Shown here: one piece after another, positions 8,676 through 16,336 of the stretch | How the letters are laid out: every line of letters starts with the position of its first letter | Position numbering within the stretch: position 1 is the stretch's first letter | Assembly: GCF_016107305.1 (NCBI RefSeq) | Contig: NZ_RCVR01000020.1 | Span: 1 to 64,000, forward strand | Origin: Roseomonas sp. KE2513 | GTDB taxonomy: Bacteria > Pseudomonadota > Alphaproteobacteria > Acetobacterales > Acetobacteraceae | Reading direction: 5' to 3' | Length of the DNA: 64,000 bases | Notes under the pieces: model-generated | Told to the model about the DNA's origin: nothing | The model's database searches: none | The model's input: the letters and a program-made list of their open reading frames with translations, nothing else | Program-made: the position numbers and the translations under genes

Positions 8676-10186
8676 GCGAAGGCCCGCGTCAGGAACTGCG
8701 GCGCGTGCGCAATGATCGAGGGGCCCGCCACGGCCGCGGCGAAGGCCACGAAGAGAACCGCGCAGGCCGCGCCGAAGGCCGCCGTGGACAGCGCCCGCGG
8801 CGCGAGCCGCGGATTCTGCGCCGATATGCGCCCGAGCACTGGGAGATCGAGCCGCCGCAGGTCGTGCACAGTGTAAAAGCCGCTGTCGAGCTGCGACAGG
8901 AGGAGGGCAAGCACCACGCCCGCGCCGATTCCCGCCACCAGCACGCCCGCGAGGAGGAGCGGACGGTTGGGCGAGACCGGGATGAGGGACGCGGTCGGCG
9001 GGTCCACCACTTCGAGCTTCACGCGGTCCGAACCAGTGCGCGCGGCATCCGCGAGGGAGATCGATTCACGGCGGGCAAGCAGCTCCTCGTAGTTGCGGCG
9101 GAGCACGTTGTAGTCGCGGTCAAGGTTGGTGAACTGCGCCTCGACCTCGGGTTGCTCGCGCGCCTTGGCGTCCAGCCGCTCGAGGTCGGCCGTGGCGTCG
9201 CGCATTTGGCGCTCGAGCGAGGCAACCTGCGAGTCGGCATCGACCATGCGGATCTGCAGCTGCTCGTAAACGGGGTTGGAGCGCATCGTGGCACGGCCAC
9301 CGCCGCCACCAGTGTTGCCGCTCGCGCGCGCCGCGGCCAGCGCGGCCTGGGCGGCCTTCACGTCCGGGTGCGCGTCGGTCAGCCGAAGCCGCATCTCGCG
9401 CAGTTCACGCTCAAGATCAGTGACGCGCGAATTGCCGCCGGCAAGCGTCTCGGCGGAGACCATCGGCGGCTGGTTCGCCAGCTGCTGGCGCGTCAGCTCG
9501 CGCCGTGTGCGTGCGTCCTGCAGGTCACCCTGGATCTGCCGCACCCGGCCGCGGGCCGATTCGAGGCGGGAGAGGCCGCCGTTCGGGTCAGGCAGGATGT
9601 CGATGTTGCGCGACTGGAACTCGGCGCGGCGCCTCTCCGCCTCGCGCAGCCGCACCTCATAGGCAGCGATCTGCGAGAGGAGGAAGCCTTGCGCGTTCTC
9701 GATCCCCTGGCGGTCCGTGCCGGCCGCCAGCTCAATGAAGAGGTTCAGCGTGGCCTGCACCACGTCCTTCGCCATCTTCGGATCTGGATCGGCATAGGTG
9801 AGGGTGAAAAGGTTCCGCGTCTGCGGGTTCAGCCGGATCTCCTGCGAGAGCTTGAGCAGCAGCGCCTCGCGGGCGGCGACGCTCGTCACGCGCTTGTCGA
9901 GGTCGGTGCGTGCAATGATCTGCTCGAGATTCGGGCGGCTGAGCAGTGTGCGCTGCAGCAGCTCCACCTCACGGCCCGCGGTGCTGTCGATCGCGATGCC
10001 ACGCAGAAGGGTGCTCAGCACCGCGTCAGCGTCCGCATAGACGCGAGCGGTGGAGCTGTACCGGTCGGGGATGGCGGAGACGCCGATCCAGCCGATGCCG
10101 AAGATGAGCCAGGAGAGCGCCAGCGCCTTCCAGCGGTGCCGCCAGGCGGCAGCGACGTGCCGCCTGATCTGCGAGGTAATATTCAT
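8672..10186 (-). CDS. XrtA-system polysaccharide chain-length determinant (Wzz/GumC-like)
   Basis: 504-aa inner-membrane polysaccharide co-polymerase (TIGR03007 group). The first hydrophobic segment is near residues 20-38, followed by a large periplasmic region (about 45-400) with long helical, Arg/Glu/Gln-rich coiled coils. The second membrane segment is near 408-430. A third hydrophobic stretch (about 468-495, AAFGAACAVLFVAFAAAV) lies near the C terminus, beyond the usual two. The kinase domain is a separate gene, as in Gram-positive CapA/CapB and GumC systems. Thirteen bases separate it from the export lipoprotein gene. Confidence 0.9.
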   Translation of the reverse strand: MNITSQIRRHVAAAWRHRWKALALSWLIFGIGWIGVSAIPDRYSSTARVYADADAVLSTLLRGIAIDSTAGREVELLQRTLLSRPNLEQIIARTDLDKRVTSVAAREALLLKLSQEIRLNPQTRNLFTLTYADPDPKMAKDVVQATLNLFIELAAGTDRQGIENAQGFLLSQIAAYEVRLREAERRRAEFQSRNIDILPDPNGGLSRLESARGRVRQIQGDLQDARTRRELTRQQLANQPPMVSAETLAGGNSRVTDLERELREMRLRLTDAHPDVKAAQAALAAARASGNTGGGGGRATMRSNPVYEQLQIRMVDADSQVASLERQMRDATADLERLDAKAREQPEVEAQFTNLDRDYNVLRRNYEELLARRESISLADAARTGSDRVKLEVVDPPTASLIPVSPNRPLLLAGVLVAGIGAGVVLALLLSQLDSGFYTVHDLRRLDLPVLGRISAQNPRLAPRALSTAAFGAACAVLFVAFAAAVAGPSIIAHAPQFLTRAFA

Positions 10187-10199
10187 TGCCTCAGCCTGC

Positions 10200-10865
10200 T
10201 CAGAACCAGCCGGTCGGGATGACCAGCGTGTCGCCCGGGCGCAGCGGAACGTTCTGCGCGACGTCCCCGTCGTTGAGCAGGTCGCGCAGGCGCACCGGAA
10301 TTGTCTGCCGCGGGGCGCCAGGCTGGCCGGCGGTCTCGCGGATGATGCGCGCGCTGTTACCTGCCGCGAAGCGCGTGAGGCCGCGCGCGGCGATCATAGC
10401 ATCGAGCACCGTCATCCCCTCACGGAAGGGAATCGCCATCGGCTGCGCCGCCTCGCCGATCACGCGGATCTGCCTGTCAGCGGGGCCGACGAACCCGCGC
10501 ACCATCACGGAAACGACGGGCTCGCGGATGTACTGCTTCATCCGCCCCTCAATATCGCGGCTCAGCTGCGTGGGCGTGCGCCCGGCGGCCTGGATATCCG
10601 GCACGAGAGGAAGTGAGAATCGGCCGTCGGGCCGCACCGGCAGGTCGGAGGTGCTCAGCTCCGGCGCCCGGTAGACGAAGACGCTCAGCACATCGCCCGG
10701 CCCGATCACGTAGTCGGGCGCAGCGCGCGCGACTTCCTGAACCGGCGCCGTGGCGGGGCCCGAGCAGGCCGGCAGGGCGCCCGCGAGCGAAAGGGCGGCG
10801 AGAGAGGCGAGCACCCCGCGGCGGCCAAAGCCAGCCCGATTCGGGTGGAGACACCCAGGCATCAT
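10200..10865 (-). CDS. XrtA-system polysaccharide export lipoprotein (Wza-like)
   Basis: 221-aa secreted protein of the polysaccharide biosynthesis/export family (TIGR03027). I prefer the ATG at 10865, preceded by GGAG 8 bases upstream; an upstream frame to 10940 has no supporting signal. A basic start plus a hydrophobic run leads to the lipobox LPAC, so Cys34 is the probable lipidated residue. The mature part begins DYVIGPGDVLSVFVYRAPE, the typical Poly_export domain, followed by a SLBB-like domain and the closing motif LRPGDTLVIP. It should form the outer-membrane export channel. It is the first gene of the leftward arm, next to the divergent control region. Confidence 0.92.
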   Translation of the reverse strand: MMPGCLHPNRAGFGRRGVLASLAALSLAGALPACSGPATAPVQEVARAAPDYVIGPGDVLSVFVYRAPELSTSDLPVRPDGRFSLPLVPDIQAAGRTPTQLSRDIEGRMKQYIREPVVSVMVRGFVGPADRQIRVIGEAAQPMAIPFREGMTVLDAMIAARGLTRFAAGNSARIIRETAGQPGAPRQTIPVRLRDLLNDGDVAQNVPLRPGDTLVIPTGWF

Positions 10866-10918
10866 GTTCAGCGCTCCATCCTTCGGCGTTTCGTTCAAGC
10901 TCAACTCCCAGCGTTTAG

Positions 10919-10932
10919 CTGGAACGATCCAG
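10919..10932. repeat. short palindrome CTGGA-N4-TCCAG
   Basis: CTGGAACGATCCAG is an inverted repeat with 5-base arms and a 4-base centre, about 55 bases upstream of the export lipoprotein start. It may be an operator half of the control region, but dyads this short also occur by chance. Confidence 0.3.
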
Positions 10933-10944
10933 CATGGCATCGGA

Positions 10945-10961
10945 CCGGGAACGTAACCCGG
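10945..10961. repeat. palindrome CCGGG-N7-CCCGG
   Basis: CCGGGAACGTAACCCGG has 5-base perfect arms and a near-symmetric centre (only the outer pair of the ACGT core breaks symmetry). It sits about 80 bases upstream of the export gene start, a suitable place for a regulator site. No regulator is assigned. Confidence 0.35.
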
Positions 10962-11273
10962 TGCCCTTGAGTGGCGTCCCTAGACGAAAACAGTCCTGAT
11001 CCGAACATCACATGTTAAGGATAATGCTGTCGCGAGTGCTTTGGAGTACACCGCTCGGTTCGGAATGGTATCCTTGCGCCCTGGAACCGATCACAATCGC
11101 CGGAGGGGTGAATCGAGCTGCGTTGTGCTCTCCGTGGACGTTACGCATCCGTCGATCACGGCGGCGGGACATCCAGTGAAACACAGATTGTTGAGGCGGT
11201 TAAGGCTTGCTCTTCGGCGCCAGATGCAATTCCTTCCGTGTTCATTGGACCCAATCCTCGCTGCCGCGATCCA

Positions 11274-11289
11274 CGGCACTGCGCTTGTG
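11274..11289 (+). promoter_or_regulatory. degenerate sigma-54-like site upstream of the sugar transferase
   Basis: CGGCACTGCGCTTGTG has GGCAC and TTG at correct -24/-12 spacing (10 bases after GG), but the -12 element is TTGT rather than TTGC and the -24 box begins with C rather than T. A start near 11300 would leave a leader of about 95 bases before the sugar transferase. It is much weaker than the site at 68-84, so functional use is uncertain. Confidence 0.3.
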
Positions 11290-11395
11290 ACGACCACCCG
11301 CACGTTGAGGGAAGGAAAATCCTTCCCGGAACGTCGCGGCGTCTCGGCGTGGAGCTAGGCCATGTCGCGTGGGTTTCATCAGGAAGCGGATCAGG

Positions 11396-12775
11396 ATGAC
11401 CAGTCTTTTCGGCCATAGTGTTCGATCGGAAGGCTTGGCCCTGTACATGGCCGAGGCCGTCGTCTGCTTCGCCGTTATTTACCTACTATCAGCATCGACG
11501 AGCGGGCCAGGCTCACCGGGCGGCCTCCAGGCTGCCGGTCTGGCAGCTATCCTTGCTGTTTCCACCGGCCTAGCGGCGGCGGCGACCGGCATGCACAGTC
11601 CGAACGGCTGGCGCCGGGCACGCGGCCTGCTCACCGGCACGCTGCTCACCGCGATCCTTCTCGCGCCCCTCGCCTGGGCAGCGGTCGAGTTCCTGCGCGT
11701 CGACCTCGGTGGCCGCGCGACGAGCCCCGCAGTGGCGGTGGTGCTGCTCTCAGCGGCCGGAACGGGCGTGGTGCTTCTCACCCGCCTTCTCTTCCTTGGT
11801 GTCGCGCGCACGGGGCTGTTCACCCAGCGCGTTGCGGTGCTGGACGGATCGGGCAACGCTCTGATGAAGCTGCCGCCGGCCGGGCCGACCGCCGCCGAGG
11901 AGCCCTTCCGCGTCGCTCTGCGCATCAGCAACGAGGCGCTGGCCGAGGCTGGAGGGGCTGCCGCGATGCCGGGGCTCAGTGTGGCTCAGCTGCGTTCCCG
12001 CGGCATTCGCTGGGTTGTCGCGCCGGAGCCGGAGACTTTGCCGGCCACGCTGCGCGAGAACTGGTCACAGGCCGGCATCCGCCTGGTTGGCGAGGTCGAG
12101 TTCCTCGAGCGCCTCTCCGGGCGCGTGGACCTGGAGGCGCTTGAGCCGGACTGGCTGGAGACAGCCCGTGGCGCGCGTATGCGCCCATCCGAAGCCTTTG
12201 TGGGCCGCGCCTTCGACGTCACCGTCTCGCTCGCGCTGCTGCTGCTTACCTTGCCGCTGACGGCGCTCGCGGCGCTCGCCATCCGCATCGATAGCCCTGG
12301 CCCGATCTTCTACCGGCAGGCGCGCGTCGGACAGGGTGGCAAGATCATCCTGCTGACGAAGCTCCGCAGCATGCGCGTGGATGCGGAGGCCGGCGGCGCG
12401 CCGCAGTGGGCCACCCGGCGCGACCCGCGCGTGACGCGCGTGGGGCGCTTCCTGCGCCTGACCCGCATCGACGAGATCCCTCAGGTGCTGAACGTGCTGA
12501 AGGGCGACATGGCCTTCATAGGCCCACGTCCCGAGCGGCCTGCCTTCGTCGAGCAGCTCTCCCTCGCCATTCCCCACTACGCGGACCGCGCAGTGGTGAA
12601 GCCGGGAATCACCGGCTGGGCGCAGGTGAACTTCCCCTACGGCGCCTCGGTGGATGATGCGCGGCAGAAGCTGACCTACGATCTCTATTATGTTCGTCGG
12701 CGCAGCCTCTTCCTCGACCTGCTGATCCTCGTCGCCACCGTCCGGGTGATCCTCTTTCAGGAGGGCTCGCGCTGA
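11396..12775 (+). CDS. XrtA-system initiating sugar transferase (TIGR03013 type)
   Basis: 459-aa polyprenyl-phosphate sugar-phosphate transferase that starts repeat-unit synthesis on undecaprenyl phosphate at the inner membrane. I chose the ATG at 11396, preceded by AGGAAG 9 bases upstream, because MTSLFGHSVRSEGLALYM matches the usual family start; a GTG at 11369 is the alternative. The N-terminal half has hydrophobic segments and a Rossmann-like region. The C-terminal bacterial sugar transferase domain shows KLRSM, DEIPQVLNVL, FIGPRPERP, PGITGWAQVN and YDLYYV. It is the first gene of the rightward arm. Confidence 0.93.
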   Translation: MTSLFGHSVRSEGLALYMAEAVVCFAVIYLLSASTSGPGSPGGLQAAGLAAILAVSTGLAAAATGMHSPNGWRRARGLLTGTLLTAILLAPLAWAAVEFLRVDLGGRATSPAVAVVLLSAAGTGVVLLTRLLFLGVARTGLFTQRVAVLDGSGNALMKLPPAGPTAAEEPFRVALRISNEALAEAGGAAAMPGLSVAQLRSRGIRWVVAPEPETLPATLRENWSQAGIRLVGEVEFLERLSGRVDLEALEPDWLETARGARMRPSEAFVGRAFDVTVSLALLLLTLPLTALAALAIRIDSPGPIFYRQARVGQGGKIILLTKLRSMRVDAEAGGAPQWATRRDPRVTRVGRFLRLTRIDEIPQVLNVLKGDMAFIGPRPERPAFVEQLSLAIPHYADRAVVKPGITGWAQVNFPYGASVDDARQKLTYDLYYVRRRSLFLDLLILVATVRVILFQEGSR

Positions 12776-12803
12776 TGCGGCGGCCCTGGGCGACGCCCAG
12801 ACC

Positions 12804-14909
12804 ATGATCGGGATCGGCATGACCGCTCTCGTGTCATGGCCGCTCCAGGCAGCCTGTGCCGCCGTCTGCATCCTGGTCGCCCTTCTCGTCTGGACCACGG
12901 GCCGCCGGGGGCTGACCACCTTGCTGCTCGGCGCCGCTGCTGCAGCCCTGGCGGCCTGGGCGGGCACCGCGGCCATTTGGCCGATGGACGCGCCGCTCGG
13001 CGGCTTCACCGGGGTACTGGAACTAGTCCGCGCCGGCTTCTGGTGCGCCCTGCTGTTGCACCTGCATGAGCGGGACGCGGCGGAGACGGCGCGCTCTCGC
13101 CACCTGCTGTGGATCGGCGGCTTGGTGATCCTTGGCGTCCTCACCTTGCTGCCATCTGTCTCCACCCTGAGTTGGGAGGCTTCGACCAGCTCCGTGCTAG
13201 CAACCCCCGCGATCGTGGCCCGACTGGGCCTCGCGGTCCTCGTGGTGCTGCTCGCTGAGAACGTCTATCGCGGCGCGGACGAGGCCGGGCGGTGGCACGT
13301 GAACCTGCCCTGCATCGCCATCGGCGGCCTCGGCGTCTTCGACCTCGTCCTCTACGCGGAAGCCGTGCTCGCCCACCGCTTCTCGCCCATCCTTCTCGAT
13401 GCGCGGGCGGTGCTCACCATGTTGGCTGCGGGGCTGCTCCTGCTGGCCGCGCTGCGCGATCGGCGCTGGCGGCGCGGGCCGCCCGTCTCGCGCCAGGCAG
13501 TGTTCCACGGCGCGACGCTCGTGGTCAGCGGCACCTTCCTGCTCGGTGTCGGCGCGGCGGGGCAGATGCTGGAGGGCCTGGGCGGCGCCTGGGGCCGCAC
13601 GGCGCAGGCCAGCCTGCTAGCCGGGGCGGTCATGGCGCTCGCTGTCGCGCTCTCCTCCCGCTCCGCGAGGTCGCGCATCCGGCGTTTCCTCGTCGATCCC
13701 TTCTTCCGCGCGCGCTACGACTACCGGCGCGAGTGGATGCGCTGCATCGCGGCCCTTTCCGGCCCGGATGGACAAGCGCCCGCCCCGGTACGCGCGGTGC
13801 GCGCGATCGCGGACGCGGTGGACAGCCCCGCCGGCGTGCTCCTCATGCGGGAGGAAGCCGATGGCGCGGTGCCCGGCGGCCTGCGCTGGTCCGGTTCCTG
13901 GAACACGCCTTCCGTGCCCGCGCCGGACGCGCAGCCGCTGCTGGAGGCGCTCGGCGCCGGCGAGCGGGTGCTCGTCCTCTCCGAGGCGACGCCGGACGTG
14001 GACGCGCTGCGCGGAGCCTATGGCGCGCTCTGGCTTGCCGTGCCGCTCCTGCACCATCGCCACGGTGTGCTCGGCACTGTGCTCCTCGCCCCGCCACGCG
14101 CGGCCTTTCCGCTCGATACGGAAGTATTCGAGTTGCTCCGCGCCCTGGGACGGGAGGTGGCGATGTTCCTCGCCGAGAGGCAGGCGGCGGAGCGTGTCGC
14201 GGACGGCCGGCGCCTGGCGAGCTACGCCGCGCGATTCGCCTTCGTGGCGCATGACGTGAAGACGGTCTCGGGCGGCCTTAAACTGCTGCTGGGCAATGCG
14301 GAGGACAACATTAGCGATCCCGAGTTCCAGCGCGACATGCTGATCACCGTTCGCGCCGCCACCGCGCGCATCGACACCTTGATCGCGCGGTTGCGCGAAC
14401 CCGGGGACGCGCTCACCAGCGCCGATGCCGCCGACCCGCGCGGCAGCGTGCGCGACGTGCCGGATCGGCTGCGCTCCATCGCCCGGGGGCGCGGCCCGCG
14501 CGTGGTCGTGGAATGCGAGAGCGAAGCGGGCGGCGCTCTCATGCGCCCCGAGGCTTTCGAGGCGGCGGTCGGGCATCTCCTCGACAACGCCATTGAGGCC
14601 TCGCCGCCGGGCGCGCCGGTCCGCCTGCGCCTGCATGGCACACCGGAGGCGCCGGTGCTTGACATCATCGACGAAGGGCCGGGTATGACCGCTGACTTCA
14701 TCCGCGACGAGCTGTTCCGCCCACTCCGCACCGCGCGCCCTGATGGTAACGGCATTGGCGCTTGGCAGGCGCGTGAGCTGCTGCGTGAGGCCGGCGGTGA
14801 GCTTGAGGTGCACAGCCGCCCCGCCGCCGGAACCACCATGCGCCTGCGCCTGCCTGTCCGTGCAGTGGCGGCTCATCCCTCCACCCCCGCACAGGCGGCC
14901 TTCGCGTGA
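12804..14909 (+). CDS. prsK: XrtA/PEP-CTERM sensor histidine kinase PrsK
   Basis: 701-aa membrane sensor kinase (TIGR02916 group). Residues 1-290 are hydrophobic with about eight membrane segments. A GAF-like region follows (about 310-460). The phosphoacceptor is His483 in FVAHDVKT. The ATP-binding domain has an N box (HLLDNAIEAS, about 590-600) and a G box (DEGPGMT, about 622-628). It should phosphorylate PrsR, whose start codon overlaps its stop. The stimulus is unknown. The start is uncertain: ATG at 12804 has no clear ribosome-binding site, and ATG at 12819 (preceded by GGGATCGGC) is possible. Confidence 0.92.
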   Translation: MIGIGMTALVSWPLQAACAAVCILVALLVWTTGRRGLTTLLLGAAAAALAAWAGTAAIWPMDAPLGGFTGVLELVRAGFWCALLLHLHERDAAETARSRHLLWIGGLVILGVLTLLPSVSTLSWEASTSSVLATPAIVARLGLAVLVVLLAENVYRGADEAGRWHVNLPCIAIGGLGVFDLVLYAEAVLAHRFSPILLDARAVLTMLAAGLLLLAALRDRRWRRGPPVSRQAVFHGATLVVSGTFLLGVGAAGQMLEGLGGAWGRTAQASLLAGAVMALAVALSSRSARSRIRRFLVDPFFRARYDYRREWMRCIAALSGPDGQAPAPVRAVRAIADAVDSPAGVLLMREEADGAVPGGLRWSGSWNTPSVPAPDAQPLLEALGAGERVLVLSEATPDVDALRGAYGALWLAVPLLHHRHGVLGTVLLAPPRAAFPLDTEVFELLRALGREVAMFLAERQAAERVADGRRLASYAARFAFVAHDVKTVSGGLKLLLGNAEDNISDPEFQRDMLITVRAATARIDTLIARLREPGDALTSADAADPRGSVRDVPDRLRSIARGRGPRVVVECESEAGGALMRPEAFEAAVGHLLDNAIEASPPGAPVRLRLHGTPEAPVLDIIDEGPGMTADFIRDELFRPLRTARPDGNGIGAWQARELLREAGGELEVHSRPAAGTTMRLRLPVRAVAAHPSTPAQAAFA

Positions 14910-16336
14910 GCAAGCCCACACTTCTCATCGTCGAGGACGATCCCGGCCTCCTCGCGCAGTACCGCTGGTCCTTTCCTTCCTGCCGGGTGGTGCTCGCCTC
15001 CGACCGCCGCCAAGCGGAGGCGGTGGCGCGGCGCGAACACCCCGCTGCGGCTCTTCTCGACCTGGGCCTCCCGCCCGATCCCGAAGGCGTGTCGGAGGGC
15101 TTCGCGACCCTCGATGCGCTGCGCCGCATCAGCCCCGGCCTGCCGGTGGTGGTCGCCAGTGGGCGCGACGAGCGCGCGAACATGCTGCGCGCCATCTCGG
15201 CGGGCGCCTACGACTTCTGCGAGAAGCCGGTCGATCTCGACGTGTTGCGCACCGTCGTTGATCGTGCCCTCCGCCTCCGCGCGCTGGAGGAGGAGAACCG
15301 CCAGCTCGCTGCGGCGCCGCGCCCGAGCCCCATCAGCGCGATCATTACCGCCGACGAAGGCATGCTTCGCGTCTGCCGCACCGTGGAGCGCCTCGCAGGA
15401 GTCTCGGTGCCGGTGCTGCTGCTCGGCGAGAGCGGCACGGGCAAGGAGGCGCTTGCCCGCGCGTTGCACGAACTCGGCCCGCGTGCCAAGCGCCCCTTCG
15501 CCGCGCTGAACTGCGCCGCGATCCCCGAGGCGCTGCTCGAAAGCGAGCTGTTCGGCCATGAGCGCGGCGCCTTCACCGGCGCGGTGCGGCAGGTGACCGG
15601 CAAGATCGAGGCGGCGAATGGCGGCACCCTCTTCCTCGACGAGGTCGGCGACCTGCCGATGTCCCTCCAGGCGAAGCTGCTCCGCTTCCTGCAGGATCAG
15701 GTGGTTGAGCGCGTCGGCGGGCGCACGCAGACACGGGTGGATGTGCGCGTCGTCTCCGCGACGAACCAGCCGCTCGAGACGCTTGCCGAGAACGGCGGAT
15801 TCCGCGGCGACCTGCTCTACCGCCTGAACGGCGTCACCGTCCGCATTCCGCCGCTGCGCGAGCGGGGGGGCGACGCGCTGCTGCTCGCGCGCTGGTTCTT
15901 CGCCCGCCACTCCCAGGAGTTCGACCGCCGCCTGCGCGGCTTTGACGCCGGGGCGGCCGATGCGATCGCCGCCCATTCCTGGCCTGGCAACGTCCGCGAG
16001 CTTGAGAACCGCGTTCGCCGCGCGGTGCTGATGACCGAAGGCCCGCAAATCGGCGCAGCGGACCTCGAGTTGGCCGCGGCGCCGCCCTCGGACCAGCCGC
16101 TCGACCTGCGGACCGCGCGGGCGGCGGCGGAGCGTGCGGCGATCCTGCGCGCGCTGGCGCTCAGCGATGGCGGCGTCGCCGCCGCGGCCCGCTTGCTCGG
16201 CATCAGCCGCCCAACCCTTTACGGCCTGCTCGACGAGCACGGGCTGACGGCACGGCCGGGCACGCGCGGCGCGGGCGACGCGCCCGCGAACGACGCCCAG
16301 GCCGCTGAAGACAACCTCTCTGGAGAACTTCCATGA
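14906..16336 (+). CDS. prsR: XrtA/PEP-CTERM sigma-54 response regulator PrsR
   Basis: 476-aa NtrC-type activator (TIGR02915 group). The receiver domain has the acidic pocket VEDD (9-12), phosphoacceptor Asp52 (LLDLGLPP) and Lys107. The AAA+ domain has Walker A GESGTGK (174-180) and the sigma-54 contact loop GAFTGA (221-226). A Fis-type helix-turn-helix lies near the C terminus (GGVAAAARLLGISRPTLY). It should activate sigma-54 promoters when phosphorylated by PrsK. The near-perfect sigma-54 site at 68-84 is a natural candidate target. Overlaps of 4 bases with both prsK and prsT indicate one transcript. Confidence 0.95.
   Translation: MSKPTLLIVEDDPGLLAQYRWSFPSCRVVLASDRRQAEAVARREHPAAALLDLGLPPDPEGVSEGFATLDALRRISPGLPVVVASGRDERANMLRAISAGAYDFCEKPVDLDVLRTVVDRALRLRALEEENRQLAAAPRPSPISAIITADEGMLRVCRTVERLAGVSVPVLLLGESGTGKEALARALHELGPRAKRPFAALNCAAIPEALLESELFGHERGAFTGAVRQVTGKIEAANGGTLFLDEVGDLPMSLQAKLLRFLQDQVVERVGGRTQTRVDVRVVSATNQPLETLAENGGFRGDLLYRLNGVTVRIPPLRERGGDALLLARWFFARHSQEFDRRLRGFDAGAADAIAAHSWPGNVRELENRVRRAVLMTEGPQIGAADLELAAAPPSDQPLDLRTARAAAERAAILRALALSDGGVAAAARLLGISRPTLYGLLDEHGLTARPGTRGAGDAPANDAQAAEDNLSGELP

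Larger units (their letters stand above)
10866..11395. promoter_or_regulatory. 530-bp divergent control region of the XrtA locus
   Basis: No convincing gene is present between the divergent export and sugar-transferase genes, and the base composition is visibly less G+C-rich than the flanks. It holds two short palindromes (10919-10932 and 10945-10961) and a degenerate sigma-54-like site (11274-11289), listed separately. I saw no good sigma-70 -35/-10 pair in either direction. Both arms probably start here, because every gene in each arm is tightly spaced. Confidence 0.55.
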
